Source: Planctomycetaceae bacterium UBA4732 (lineage in GTDB: Bacteria > Planctomycetota > Planctomycetia > Gemmatales > Gemmataceae). Taken from it: DNA of 13,329 bases. The notes beneath the pieces were generated by a model. That model was not told the origin of the DNA and did not search any database. It worked only from the letters and a program-made list of their open reading frames with translations. The stretch lies in NCBI GenBank assembly GCA_002404095.1, contig DHJA01000295.1:8227-21555 (forward strand), in the 5' to 3' direction. Shown here in pieces: positions 1-5,802 of the stretch (positions within the stretch are counted from its first letter, which is position 1; the number at the start of each line of letters is the position of its first letter). A program made the translations under genes and the position numbers.

Positions 1-22
1 CGCTTGCGCTCCGGGCTTGTAG
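1..22. repeat. possible edge of a dispersed GCTTGCGC-type repeat
   Basis: The window opens with CGCTTGCGCTCCGGGCTTGT. I recall very similar words (GCTTGCGCTTCGGGCTTGTA) as frequent intergenic repeats in planctomycete genomes. The element is cut by the window edge, so neither its full length nor any partner arm can be seen. The call rests on memory of the word, not on a second copy in this window. Confidence 0.3.
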
Positions 23-313
23 TTTATTCTGTAAGTGCCGCTTAGGTTGAGAATAGTGGTTTCCACAGAACACGGCTGGCGCCGCATGACAAAGGGGTGG
101 GGGTCAACCCCGGCGGGGGTGGGAGCGGGCCTTTCGGCCGTCGGCTCCGTGCCGGGGTGCGGCGCCAGCCTGAACGCTCCGCCGAGATGCGGCGGAGACG
201 CCTGCCGGCAAGGGGAGGCCGGCGGGCGACAAACCAATAGATCGGCCGGCCGACCGCTGAAGGATTAGCAAAAGGATACCCCGGACTCACGAGTACGTTC
301 GCCCGGGGGCGAC

Positions 314-319
314 TACAAT
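314..319 (+). promoter_or_regulatory. candidate -10 box for the FAD oxidoreductase gene
   Basis: TACAAT lies 40 bases before the ATG at 360. No convincing -35 hexamer sits 16-18 bases upstream. The box and its distance match those seen before pyrH, ubiX and priA in this window, which is the main support. Confidence 0.35.
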
Positions 320-359
320 ACGCCCCGTAGCTCACAGTCCCGAACCCCGGGTGCAACCA

Positions 360-2381
360 ATGAAACCGATCCGCTTCCGCTTTTCCGTCCTCGCCGTTCT
401 CTTGTCCGCGCCCGTCTTGTACGCCGCCAACGACTCGCCAGGATTGCGTTATTACTACCCCGTCCCGTCGGTCAAGGCGCCGCAGGTCGTCGAGGCGGAC
501 GTCTGCGTTTACGGCGGCACACCCGGCGGCGTGACCGCGGCGGTGCAAGCGGCCCGAATGGGGATGAAAACAGTCTTCGTTGTCTTTGGAAAGCACGTCG
601 GTGGCATGACGTCCGGCGGCCTAACCGCCACGGATACCGGCAATGAAAAAGCGCTCGGCGGCATGGCGACGGAGTTCTATCGCCGCGTCGGCAAGCTGCG
701 CGGCTTTCGGCCGTCGGAGGCGGAGGCGGCGTTTCGCGCGCTACTCAAGGACGCCAGCGTAACCATTTACTTCGAGCATCGCTTGAAAGACGTGACGAAG
801 GACGGCAACAAGATCGCAACGCTGCGCGCCGAGAACGGCAATGCGTTCAAGGCGCGGGTATTCGTAGACGCCAGCTACGAAGGCGATTTGCTCGCCGCGG
901 CGGGAGTCTCCTTTCACGTTGGCCGCGAAGACAACGCCAAGTACGGCGAGGCGCACAACGGCGTCTTCCTCGGCCCGTTTCACAATTTCAACGTCAAAGT
1001 CGATCCGTATAAGGTGGAAGGCAAGGCGGACAGCGGCCTACTATGGGGCGTCTCCGCCGCAGCGCCGAGCAAGCAGGGCCAGGGTGATGCAAAGGTGCAG
1101 GCGTACAACTTCCGCATGTGGCTGACCGACGCGGCCGACCGACTGCCTTTCCCCAAGCCGGCCGGTTACGACCGTGAGCATTACGCTCTTTTGCTCCGCT
1201 ATCTGCAAAAGCAGCCGAAACCTATCCTGCCGTTTCAGCTCAACCGCGGCGATTGCAACAATTCCGGCGGCTTTTCGACCGACTACATCGGCGGCGCCGA
1301 CGCCTGGCCGCTGGCCGACAACACCGCGCGCGAGAATATCTATCAGGATCACGTCAACTATCAGCAGGGCTTGATGTGGTTCATGGGCAACGACCCGGAA
1401 GTCCCCGAAGACATGCGATCCAAGGTCCGCGCCTTCGGATTGCCCAAGGACGAGTTCCAGGAGACGGGAGGTTGGCCGCATGAACTGTACGTGCGCGAAG
1501 GGCGGCGAACGGTGGGCGCCTATGTCATGACCGAAGCAAATTGCGCCGGCGAAGTGGAGGCGGAAAATTCGGTCGGCCTCGCCAGTTACACCATGGACTC
1601 GCATAACTGTCAACGCATTGTCATTGACGGCGCGGCGCGCAACGAAGGCGATGTGCAGATTCGCGTACCGCGACCCTATCCGGTGAGCTACAGCAGCCTC
1701 ACGCCGAAAGAGGAGGAATGCGCCAACTTGCTCGTTCCCGTCTGCCTGTCGGCTTCGCACATCGCCTACGGTTCGATCCGCATGGAGCCGGTCTACATGA
1801 TCCTCGGCCAGTCGGCGGGGACGGCCGCGGCGCTCGCTATCGACGGTAAAACGAGCGTTCAAAGAGTGAATTACGCCAAGTTGCGCGAGCGTCTCCTGGC
1901 CGACAAACAAATCCTGAAGTGGGACGCGAAACTCGACGACAAACATCTCCCGGCCGTGCAACCACCGCCCGGCGTTGAGGTGCGCCATGACAAGGCGGAG
2001 GTCAAGGGCGATTGGCAACAGAGCGGCGCGATCCCGCCGTTCGCCGGTGACGGATATTTGCACGACGGCAACTCCGACAAAGGCAAAAAAAGCGTCCGCT
2101 TTACGCCGGACCTGCCGGAGGAGGGCGTTTACGACGTTTACTTGCTCTGGTCGAGCGCTCCGAACCGGGCCACGAACGTGCCGGTGGAGTTTGTCCACGC
2201 CGGCGGTACGGCCAAGGTTAGCGTCAGCCAGCGCGACAAGGGCGGCTGGGTGAAAGTGTTCACGGGCAAGTTCAAGGCGGGCCGCGACGGCGGCGTCACG
2301 ATTCGCAACGACGGCACGGACGGCTACGTCATTGCCGATTCGGTGCGCTGGGTGAAGACGGAAAAGCGGCCGGAGAAATGA
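360..2381 (+). CDS. secreted FAD-dependent oxidoreductase with C-terminal golvesin-like domain
   Basis: The product is about 673 aa from the ATG. A GTG three codons earlier (351) is the alternative start; neither has a good Shine-Dalgarno, and I prefer the ATG because it begins directly with a basic signal-peptide n-region (KPIRFRF, then a hydrophobic stretch ending in VLYA-A). Counting from the GTG, residues 47-100 form an FAD-binding Rossmann start with GGTPGG at 55-60, followed by the GGMTSGGL motif. DASYEGDLLAAAGV near 173-187 and the C-terminal SIRMEP...GQSAGTAAALAI near 475-497 match the FAD-dependent oxidoreductase family (Pfam FAD_oxidored). Residues ~541-670 form a separate beta-rich module (VYDVYLLW, W-V-K-V, ADSVRWV) typical of golvesin/xanthan-lyase C-terminal domains. 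I infer action outside the cytoplasm on a glycan or other organic substrate; the substrate cannot be read from sequence. It is monocistronic, with pyrH promoted separately. Confidence 0.85.
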   Translation: MKPIRFRFSVLAVLLSAPVLYAANDSPGLRYYYPVPSVKAPQVVEADVCVYGGTPGGVTAAVQAARMGMKTVFVVFGKHVGGMTSGGLTATDTGNEKALGGMATEFYRRVGKLRGFRPSEAEAAFRALLKDASVTIYFEHRLKDVTKDGNKIATLRAENGNAFKARVFVDASYEGDLLAAAGVSFHVGREDNAKYGEAHNGVFLGPFHNFNVKVDPYKVEGKADSGLLWGVSAAAPSKQGQGDAKVQAYNFRMWLTDAADRLPFPKPAGYDREHYALLLRYLQKQPKPILPFQLNRGDCNNSGGFSTDYIGGADAWPLADNTARENIYQDHVNYQQGLMWFMGNDPEVPEDMRSKVRAFGLPKDEFQETGGWPHELYVREGRRTVGAYVMTEANCAGEVEAENSVGLASYTMDSHNCQRIVIDGAARNEGDVQIRVPRPYPVSYSSLTPKEEECANLLVPVCLSASHIAYGSIRMEPVYMILGQSAGTAAALAIDGKTSVQRVNYAKLRERLLADKQILKWDAKLDDKHLPAVQPPPGVEVRHDKAEVKGDWQQSGAIPPFAGDGYLHDGNSDKGKKSVRFTPDLPEEGVYDVYLLWSSAPNRATNVPVEFVHAGGTAKVSVSQRDKGGWVKVFTGKFKAGRDGGVTIRNDGTDGYVIADSVRWVKTEKRPEK

Positions 2382-2435
2382 ACATCCGTAGTCGCGCGGC
2401 CCAACCCTCCGCATAGCCGCCGTCCGATCATCCCG

Positions 2436-2441
2436 TATAAT
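2436..2441 (+). promoter_or_regulatory. candidate -10 box (TATAAT) for pyrH
   Basis: A perfect TATAAT sits 38 bases before the preferred pyrH start, in otherwise GC-rich intergenic DNA. No clear TTGACA-like -35 is visible. It also overlaps an in-frame TTG at 2441, which argues that the TTG is upstream of the transcript start and not the pyrH start codon. Confidence 0.55.
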
Positions 2442-2479
2442 TGCGGCGTAGATTCCCGCACCCGCACAGGAACCCCGCG

Positions 2480-3229
2480 ATGGACGAACAGGCCGGCGAT
2501 TCCCTCAAACCCAAGTACCGCCGCGTCATCCTCAAGCTGAGCGGCGAGGCGTTCGGCCATCCCGGCAAGAGCGGCATCAGCATTGATGAAACGCTCGACC
2601 TGGCCCGGCAGGTGCAACGCGTGGCGCAGAGAGGCGTACAGCTGGCCATCGTCATCGGCGCCGGCAACATCCTACGCGGCGCCCAATTCAGCGGCGGCGG
2701 CGAGACCATCAAGCCCGGCACCGCTCATTACATGGGCATGTTGGCCACCGTCCTCAACGGTTTAGCGCTCCAAGACGCTCTCGAAAGTCTCAATTGCGAG
2801 ACGCGCCTGCTCACCGCGATCCGCATGGAGATGGTGGCCGAGCCGTACATCCGCCGCCGCGCCAGCCGTCACCTGGAGAAGGGGCGCATCGTCATCCTGG
2901 CCGGCGGCACTGGGCAACCGTTCGTCACCACCGACACCGCCGCCGCCCTGCGCGCCCGCGAGTTGGAAGCCGATATTCTGCTCAAAGCCACGCGCGTGGA
3001 CGGCGTTTACAGCGAAGATCCCGAACTGAACCCGCACGCGGTGCGTTACGACAAGTTGACTTACAGCCAGGTGCTGCGCGATAATTTGGAAGTGATGGAC
3101 ATGACCGCCATCACTATGTGCCGCGAGGGCAAGATGCCGATTTTGGTCTTCAACTTCAAACGGCCCGGCTACATCGAACGGGCCATCGCCGGCTATCCGG
3201 TCGGCACTGTCGTGGGCGAAACGGTTTGA
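2480..3229 (+). CDS. pyrH: UMP kinase (uridylate kinase)
   Basis: Cytoplasmic amino-acid-kinase-fold enzyme that phosphorylates UMP to UDP with ATP, in pyrimidine nucleotide synthesis. The product is 249 aa, close to the usual ~240. Visible motifs: KLSGEAF at residues 19-25, GAGNILRG at 60-67 (usually GGGNIFRG), [17 protein letters not shown] at 142-159, and KATRVDGVY at 169-177 in the nucleotide-binding region. The ATG at 2480 is chosen over an in-frame TTG at 2441 because AGGAA lies 7 bases upstream and the TTG overlaps the TATAAT box. frr follows on the same strand after 90 bases, the conserved pyrH-frr order. The genes rpsB and tsf, which often precede pyrH, are not here. Confidence 0.96.
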   Translation: MDEQAGDSLKPKYRRVILKLSGEAFGHPGKSGISIDETLDLARQVQRVAQRGVQLAIVIGAGNILRGAQFSGGGETIKPGTAHYMGMLATVLNGLALQDALESLNCETRLLTAIRMEMVAEPYIRRRASRHLEKGRIVILAGGTGQPFVTTDTAAALRARELEADILLKATRVDGVYSEDPELNPHAVRYDKLTYSQVLRDNLEVMDMTAITMCREGKMPILVFNFKRPGYIERAIAGYPVGTVVGETV

Positions 3230-3238
3230 CGGAGTTTT

Positions 3239-3292
3239 ATAGGACCTATAGGACTTATAAGTCCTATAGGTCCCATAAGTCCCATAAGTCCT
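3239..3292. repeat. six tandem 9-bp units containing a perfect 32-bp palindrome
   Basis: Six back-to-back 9-bp units start at 3239, 3248, 3257, 3266, 3275 and 3284: ATAGGACCT, ATAGGACTT, ATAAGTCCT, ATAGGTCCC, ATAAGTCCC, ATAAGTCCT. The first two are reverse-complement forms of the later ones, so 3242-3273 is a perfect loopless 32-bp palindrome centred between 3257 and 3258. A decayed seventh unit (ATGATTCTC) may follow. The array fills most of the 90-base gap between pyrH and frr and could form a hairpin in a shared mRNA. I recall similar ATAGGTCC/ATAAGTCC arrays in planctomycete intergenic DNA; this was not checked. Confidence 0.85.
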
Positions 3293-3319
3293 ATGATTCT
3301 CTCCCCAACAGGTATTCCA

Positions 3320-3880
3320 ATGACAAGCGACGAAATCCTGATGGACACGGAAGAGCGCATGGAGAAGGCGGTCAACGTCTTCCGCGACGAGCTGCGCGGC
3401 TTGCGCACCGGCCGGGCGACGCCGGCCCTGGTGGACGGCCTGCGTGTGGAATATTACGGATCGCCAACGCCGCTCAAGCAGTTGGCGCAGATCAGTACGC
3501 CGGACGCGCAGCAGATCGTGATCCGGCCGTTCGACGCCAGCGTCCTCAAGGACGTTGAAAAGGCGATCCGTTCGAGCGACCTGGGCATGTCGCCGAACAA
3601 CGACGGCAAGCTAATCCGGCTGACAGTGCCGCCGATGAGCGGGGACCAGCGCACGAAAATGGCGTCGCGCATCAAGAAGTCGGCCGAGGACGCCAAGGTC
3701 GCGTGTCGCAACGTCCGCCGCGACGGCAACAAGCATTACGACTCCGCCGAGAAGGGCAAGGAGATGACCGAGGACGAGCGCGATAAAGGTAAAGAAGAGG
3801 TGCAAACGCTCCTGAAGACTTACGAAGCCAAAGTCGAGGACATGGCGGCGAAGAAGACGAAGGAGATTATGGAGCAGTAA
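3320..3880 (+). CDS. frr: ribosome recycling factor
   Basis: Cytoplasmic factor that, with EF-G, splits post-termination ribosomes. The product is 186 aa, against ~185 in the family. Family signatures: the N-terminal EERMEKAV helix, ELRGLRTGRATPALVDGLRVEYYG (residues 24-47) and PLKQLAQISTPDAQQIVIRPFD at 51-72. LTVPPMSGDQRTKM follows at 101-114, then the RNVRRDGN turn near 130-137 and a long C-terminal charged helix. An upstream in-frame ATG at 3293 is rejected because it falls in the decayed end of the 9-bp repeat array and would add nine residues that the family lacks; MTSDEILMDTEERM matches the normal N-terminus. Only a weak AGG ribosome-binding site is visible near 3310. It is probably co-transcribed with pyrH. 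Confidence 0.96.
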   Translation: MTSDEILMDTEERMEKAVNVFRDELRGLRTGRATPALVDGLRVEYYGSPTPLKQLAQISTPDAQQIVIRPFDASVLKDVEKAIRSSDLGMSPNNDGKLIRLTVPPMSGDQRTKMASRIKKSAEDAKVACRNVRRDGNKHYDSAEKGKEMTEDERDKGKEEVQTLLKTYEAKVEDMAAKKTKEIMEQ

Positions 3881-3915
3881 AGGAGCGGATGCGTTTCCGT
3901 CCTCTAGGGGTTATT

Positions 3916-3976
3916 ACGAGCCGCGACCGTTAGGGAGCGGGGGAGGTTCCCCCGCTCCCTAACGGTCGCGGCTCGT
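3916..3976. terminator. perfect 29-bp inverted repeat, likely bidirectional terminator / dispersed palindrome
   Basis: Arms 3916-3944 and 3948-3976 are perfectly complementary around a 3-base loop (GGT). The stem runs ACGAGCCGCGACC...GGGGGA. It sits between convergent frr (ends 3880) and ubiX (ends 3930) and is strong enough to terminate transcription in both directions, though no T-run follows on either side. The core words GCCGCGACCGT and AGGGAGCGG are ones I recall as a high-copy palindrome in Gemmata-type genomes, so this may be a mobile or amplified repeat that also serves as terminator. It overlaps the last codons of ubiX. Confidence 0.8.
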
Positions 3977-4616
3977 CAATGTTATCGCCCCATCGCCGCA
4001 ACAGATGGTGTTCAACGCCTAGCTGGTCCCCGATACGGCCGACGACGAAGTCGATCATGTCCTGCAACGTCCGCGGCTTCGTGTAGAACGCCGGCATCGC
4101 CGGCAGCACCACGGCGCCGGCCTCGGCACACGCGACAAGATTGCGCAGCTGGATTAAGTGCAACGGCGTCTCGCGCGGGACCAAAATGAGCTTACGCCGC
4201 TCCTTTAAGTGGACGTCCGCGGCGCGGTGGATGAGGTTCTGCGATAGGCCGTGCGCGACGGCGGCGACCGTGCCCATGCTGCACGGACAGACGACCATGC
4301 CGCCGGTCAGGAACGAGCCGCTGGCGATGCCGGCGCCGAAGTCGCGGTAGTGATGATAGTGCAGCCGACGCCGCCACGCCGACGGCGGCGGTTCGTTCAG
4401 TATGTCGGCGGTGTCGCCGAGCAATTCGTCTGGGTCGAAGGCGTCCAGCCGTACCTTGCGGTCCAGCTCGTGTTCAATCACTTCCGCTCCGGCCGGGCTG
4501 ATCGTCAGATGGACGTTTCGCCCGGCGCGCAACAGCACTTCCAGCAGGCGCACGCCGTATGCCGATCCGCTGGCGCCCGTGATCGCGACGACGAAGTCGT
4601 CGGCCGCCATTTCCAT
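3930..4616 (-). CDS. ubiX: flavin prenyltransferase UbiX
   Basis: Joins a dimethylallyl group to reduced FMN to make prenylated FMN, the cofactor of UbiD-type decarboxylases. The product is 228 aa; the family is usually ~190-210. Visible motifs: VVAITGASGSAYGVRLLEVL at residues 9-28 (FMN-binding start), CPCSMGTVAAVAHGLSQNLIHRAADVHLKER at 110-140, LILVPRETPLH at 143-153, and the AMPAFYTKP segment at 173-181. The start may be codon 1 (4616) or codon 3 (4610); GGGGA lies 3 and 9 bases before them, so 4610 has the better spacing. The last 14 residues (from EPRPLG) are encoded by the 29-bp palindrome and are not part of the conserved fold. No ubiD is in the window. Divergent from the 4733 gene. 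Confidence 0.95.
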   Translation of the reverse strand: MEMAADDFVVAITGASGSAYGVRLLEVLLRAGRNVHLTISPAGAEVIEHELDRKVRLDAFDPDELLGDTADILNEPPPSAWRRRLHYHHYRDFGAGIASGSFLTGGMVVCPCSMGTVAAVAHGLSQNLIHRAADVHLKERRKLILVPRETPLHLIQLRNLVACAEAGAVVLPAMPAFYTKPRTLQDMIDFVVGRIGDQLGVEHHLLRRWGDNIDEPRPLGSGGTSPAP

Positions 4617-4653
4617 GTCCCCTATTGTCGTAACACCTTGTCTCTACGCTTGC

Positions 4654-4659
4654 ATTGTA
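4654..4659 (-). promoter_or_regulatory. candidate -10 box (TACAAT) for ubiX
   Basis: Read on the minus strand, TACAAT lies 37 bases before the upstream ubiX ATG. No clear -35 is visible. It lies in the 116-base divergent region shared with the 4733 gene. Confidence 0.4.
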
Positions 4660-4676
4660 GGCGCTTATGGGCGCTC

Positions 4677-4682
4677 TATATT
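4677..4682 (+). promoter_or_regulatory. possible -10 box (TATATT) for the 4733-6741 gene run
   Basis: TATATT lies 50 bases before the ATG at 4733; the nearest -35-like word (TTGTAG, 16-base spacer) matches at only three positions. A direct repeat GGCGCT-TATG-GGCGCT (4660-4675) lies just upstream, between this box and the ubiX box, and could be a regulator site. Confidence 0.3.
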
Positions 4683-4732
4683 AACCTGATCGGCGTTGCC
4701 TATTCCTTTCCACCTGCCAAAGGAGACGAATT

Positions 4733-5008
4733 ATGACGATCCGGCAGCCGCGCTACACCATAGAGGAACACGCCCGACGGGGCGGAGAAATGTATGAGCA
4801 GAAAGTCCGGGCGGCGGTCGAACCCGGCAATGACGGGAAAATCGTCGCCATTGATGTGGACAGCGGCGCGTTCGAGGTAGCCGATACTACGCTTGAGGCT
4901 TGCGACCGCCTGTTGATCACCTACCCGGATGCTCAGATTTGGTGCGTCCGCATCGGCCGCGGCGCCGTTCATCGCTTCGGAAGCATTTCTCAGTCGGGAC
5001 GGGTCTGA
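4733..5008 (+). CDS. conserved small protein of unknown function (91 aa)
   Basis: First gene of a tight four-gene run. A strong Shine-Dalgarno (AAAGGAG, 4719-4725) sits 7 bases before the ATG, so translation is well supported. There is no signal peptide or membrane segment. The N-terminal third is helical and charged (YTIEEHARRGGEMYEQKVRA). The middle, PGNDGKIVAIDVDSGAFEVA at residues 33-52, reads as a beta hairpin, followed by a helix (TLEACDRLL) and IWCVRIGRGAVHRFG at 69-83. I recall similar small proteins, with a PxNxGK-VAID-SG-FEV core and a DAQIW-xR-G end, in cyanobacteria and planctomycetes without assigned function. The stop is 2 bases before the next ATG, so the two are almost certainly co-translated. 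An antitoxin-like or adaptor role is possible but is inference only. Confidence 0.8.
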   Translation: MTIRQPRYTIEEHARRGGEMYEQKVRAAVEPGNDGKIVAIDVDSGAFEVADTTLEACDRLLITYPDAQIWCVRIGRGAVHRFGSISQSGRV

Positions 5009-5010
5009 CG

Positions 5011-5373
5011 ATGCCGATCCTACTTCACGGCACAACCATGCTGCGCGCGAAACGGATCGAGGCAAACGGTCCAGACGCGAATTTCGTCGAACCGGGCGAT
5101 GGCACGAGGGCCGAGGAGTTCTCGACCTGTCTTGACGCCGGCCCTTTTCACCTTGGTACACCAGAGCAGTACGCCCGCCGTAAAGCAGCTTTGTTCCCAA
5201 ACGAGGGCGGCCCCGCTATACTGGCGGTGGACGTACCAGATGGCGTCATCGCGTTGACCGTTGACGAGTATTTCCCCCTCAGCCAAGGCGTCGTCCAATT
5301 TGACGCGGGGGCAGGTTTGGAGGAGTTGCGAGCCGTTTGGTCAACGCTGCCTAAGGAAATCCGACAAGGTTAA
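5011..5373 (+). CDS. small protein with weak ADP-ribosyltransferase-like motif, unknown function (120 aa)
   Basis: Second gene of the run. The frame is open further upstream (to 4900), but the ATG at 5011, two bases after the previous stop, is the sensible start because it avoids a 108-base overlap. Visible features: LLHGTT at residues 4-9, EFSTC at 36-40, PFHLGTPEQYARRKAA at 45-60, a strand GPAILAVDVPDGVIALTV at 67-84, and DEYFPLSQGVVQFD at 85-98. An HGT near the N-terminus followed by an F-x-L/T-x-T strand and a helix recalls PARP/DUF3990-like ADP-ribosyltransferases (H-Y-E arrangement), but the catalytic glutamate cannot be assigned, so this is a suggestion only. If right, it could be a toxin or modifying enzyme paired with the 4733 product. 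Otherwise it is a conserved protein of unknown function. Confidence 0.75.
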   Translation: MPILLHGTTMLRAKRIEANGPDANFVEPGDGTRAEEFSTCLDAGPFHLGTPEQYARRKAALFPNEGGPAILAVDVPDGVIALTVDEYFPLSQGVVQFDAGAGLEELRAVWSTLPKEIRQG

Positions 5374-5778
5374 ATGCCTATGAACACAACCTCCAAACTT
5401 ACAGAGGCGTTCCGCGCCGCCATCGAACATCCGACGCGCGGCGTCGTCGGCATAGTCGATGATCTGTTGAGGTTGTGCCCTGAACAGGGACTGCGACTCG
5501 ATTGGCAAGCGGACGACTGCCTGATTCATTGTCGCACAGGAGATTCGGAAGAGGCGATTGATCTTCCGATACGCAAGTCGGTCTTTCGGGCGATCCTTGC
5601 TCGCATTGCTGTACTCTGTAACGAACAAAGGCCGAACTCGGTTTCGCCTTATGGTGGAGAAGGTGAGCTTTCGCAAAGTGCGAATCCGTTGGTGCAATTC
5701 CAAGTTTCGTTTACTAACACTCCTGCGGAACAGACGCTGGAATTGACGAGCAAAGGGGATCCAAATGGCGAGCCTTGA
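5374..5778 (+). CDS. conserved hypothetical protein (134 aa)
   Basis: The third gene begins directly after the previous TAA, with AAGG at 5366-5369 as ribosome-binding site; a second in-frame ATG at 5380 is an alternative. I do not recognise a named domain. It has an N-terminal amphipathic region (LTEAFRAAIEHPTRGVVGIVDDLLRLC, residues 8-34) and a short beta segment (LRLDWQADDCLIHC). LPIRKSVFRAILARIAVLC lies near 64-82, then NSVSPYGGEG at 87-96 and a C-terminal strand VQFQVSFTNTPAEQTLEL. There is no signal peptide or membrane span. The NSVSPYGGxG and FxNTP-EQ-LEL segments look conserved-like, and I recall similar small proteins in planctomycetes. The stretch is visibly less GC-rich than its housekeeping neighbours. 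The stop is 24 bases before the next ATG, so it belongs to the same transcript. Confidence 0.75.
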   Translation: MPMNTTSKLTEAFRAAIEHPTRGVVGIVDDLLRLCPEQGLRLDWQADDCLIHCRTGDSEEAIDLPIRKSVFRAILARIAVLCNEQRPNSVSPYGGEGELSQSANPLVQFQVSFTNTPAEQTLELTSKGDPNGEP

Positions 5779-5802
5779 GGCCGTGAAGGAGGAACACTTG
5801 CG

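Larger units (their letters stand above)
1..350. other. non-coding leader upstream of the FAD oxidoreductase
   Basis: I see no convincing gene here. Open frames on both strands are rich in Arg, Gly and Pro and look like GC-driven noise. The stretch holds small GC hairpins (GGGGT-CA-ACCCC at 100-111, GGCC-TTTC-GGCC at 128-139), a 12-bp palindrome TCGGCCGGCCGA at 242-253, and a -10-like box near 314. The first 22 bases resemble one end of a palindromic repeat. Confidence 0.6.

Noticed and set aside
35..268. 77-codon frame in the leader region
   Set aside because: Arg/Gly/Pro-rich, with no motif or ribosome-binding site, and it crosses several GC hairpins.
279..289. CCCCGGACTCA shared with 13315-13325
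   Set aside because: An 11-base match in GC-rich DNA with diverging flanks is too short to claim a repeat or an attachment-site pair.
1041..2414. 457-codon open frame on the minus strand opposite the FAD oxidoreductase
   Set aside because: It is antisense to a clearly recognised enzyme, rich in Arg/Val/His, and shows no motif; long antisense frames are expected at this GC content.
3239..3292. CRISPR-like array
   Set aside because: The 9-bp units are contiguous, without spacers, and form a palindrome; no cas genes are nearby.
3118..3558. 146-codon frame containing YRTYKSYRSHKSHKSY
   Set aside because: The repetitive peptide is simply the 9-bp array read in frame; both flanks are shadows of pyrH and frr.
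4900..5010. Extended N-terminus for the 120-aa protein
   Set aside because: It would overlap the preceding gene by 108 bases and is Arg/Pro-rich; the ATG at 5011 follows the upstream stop by two bases.
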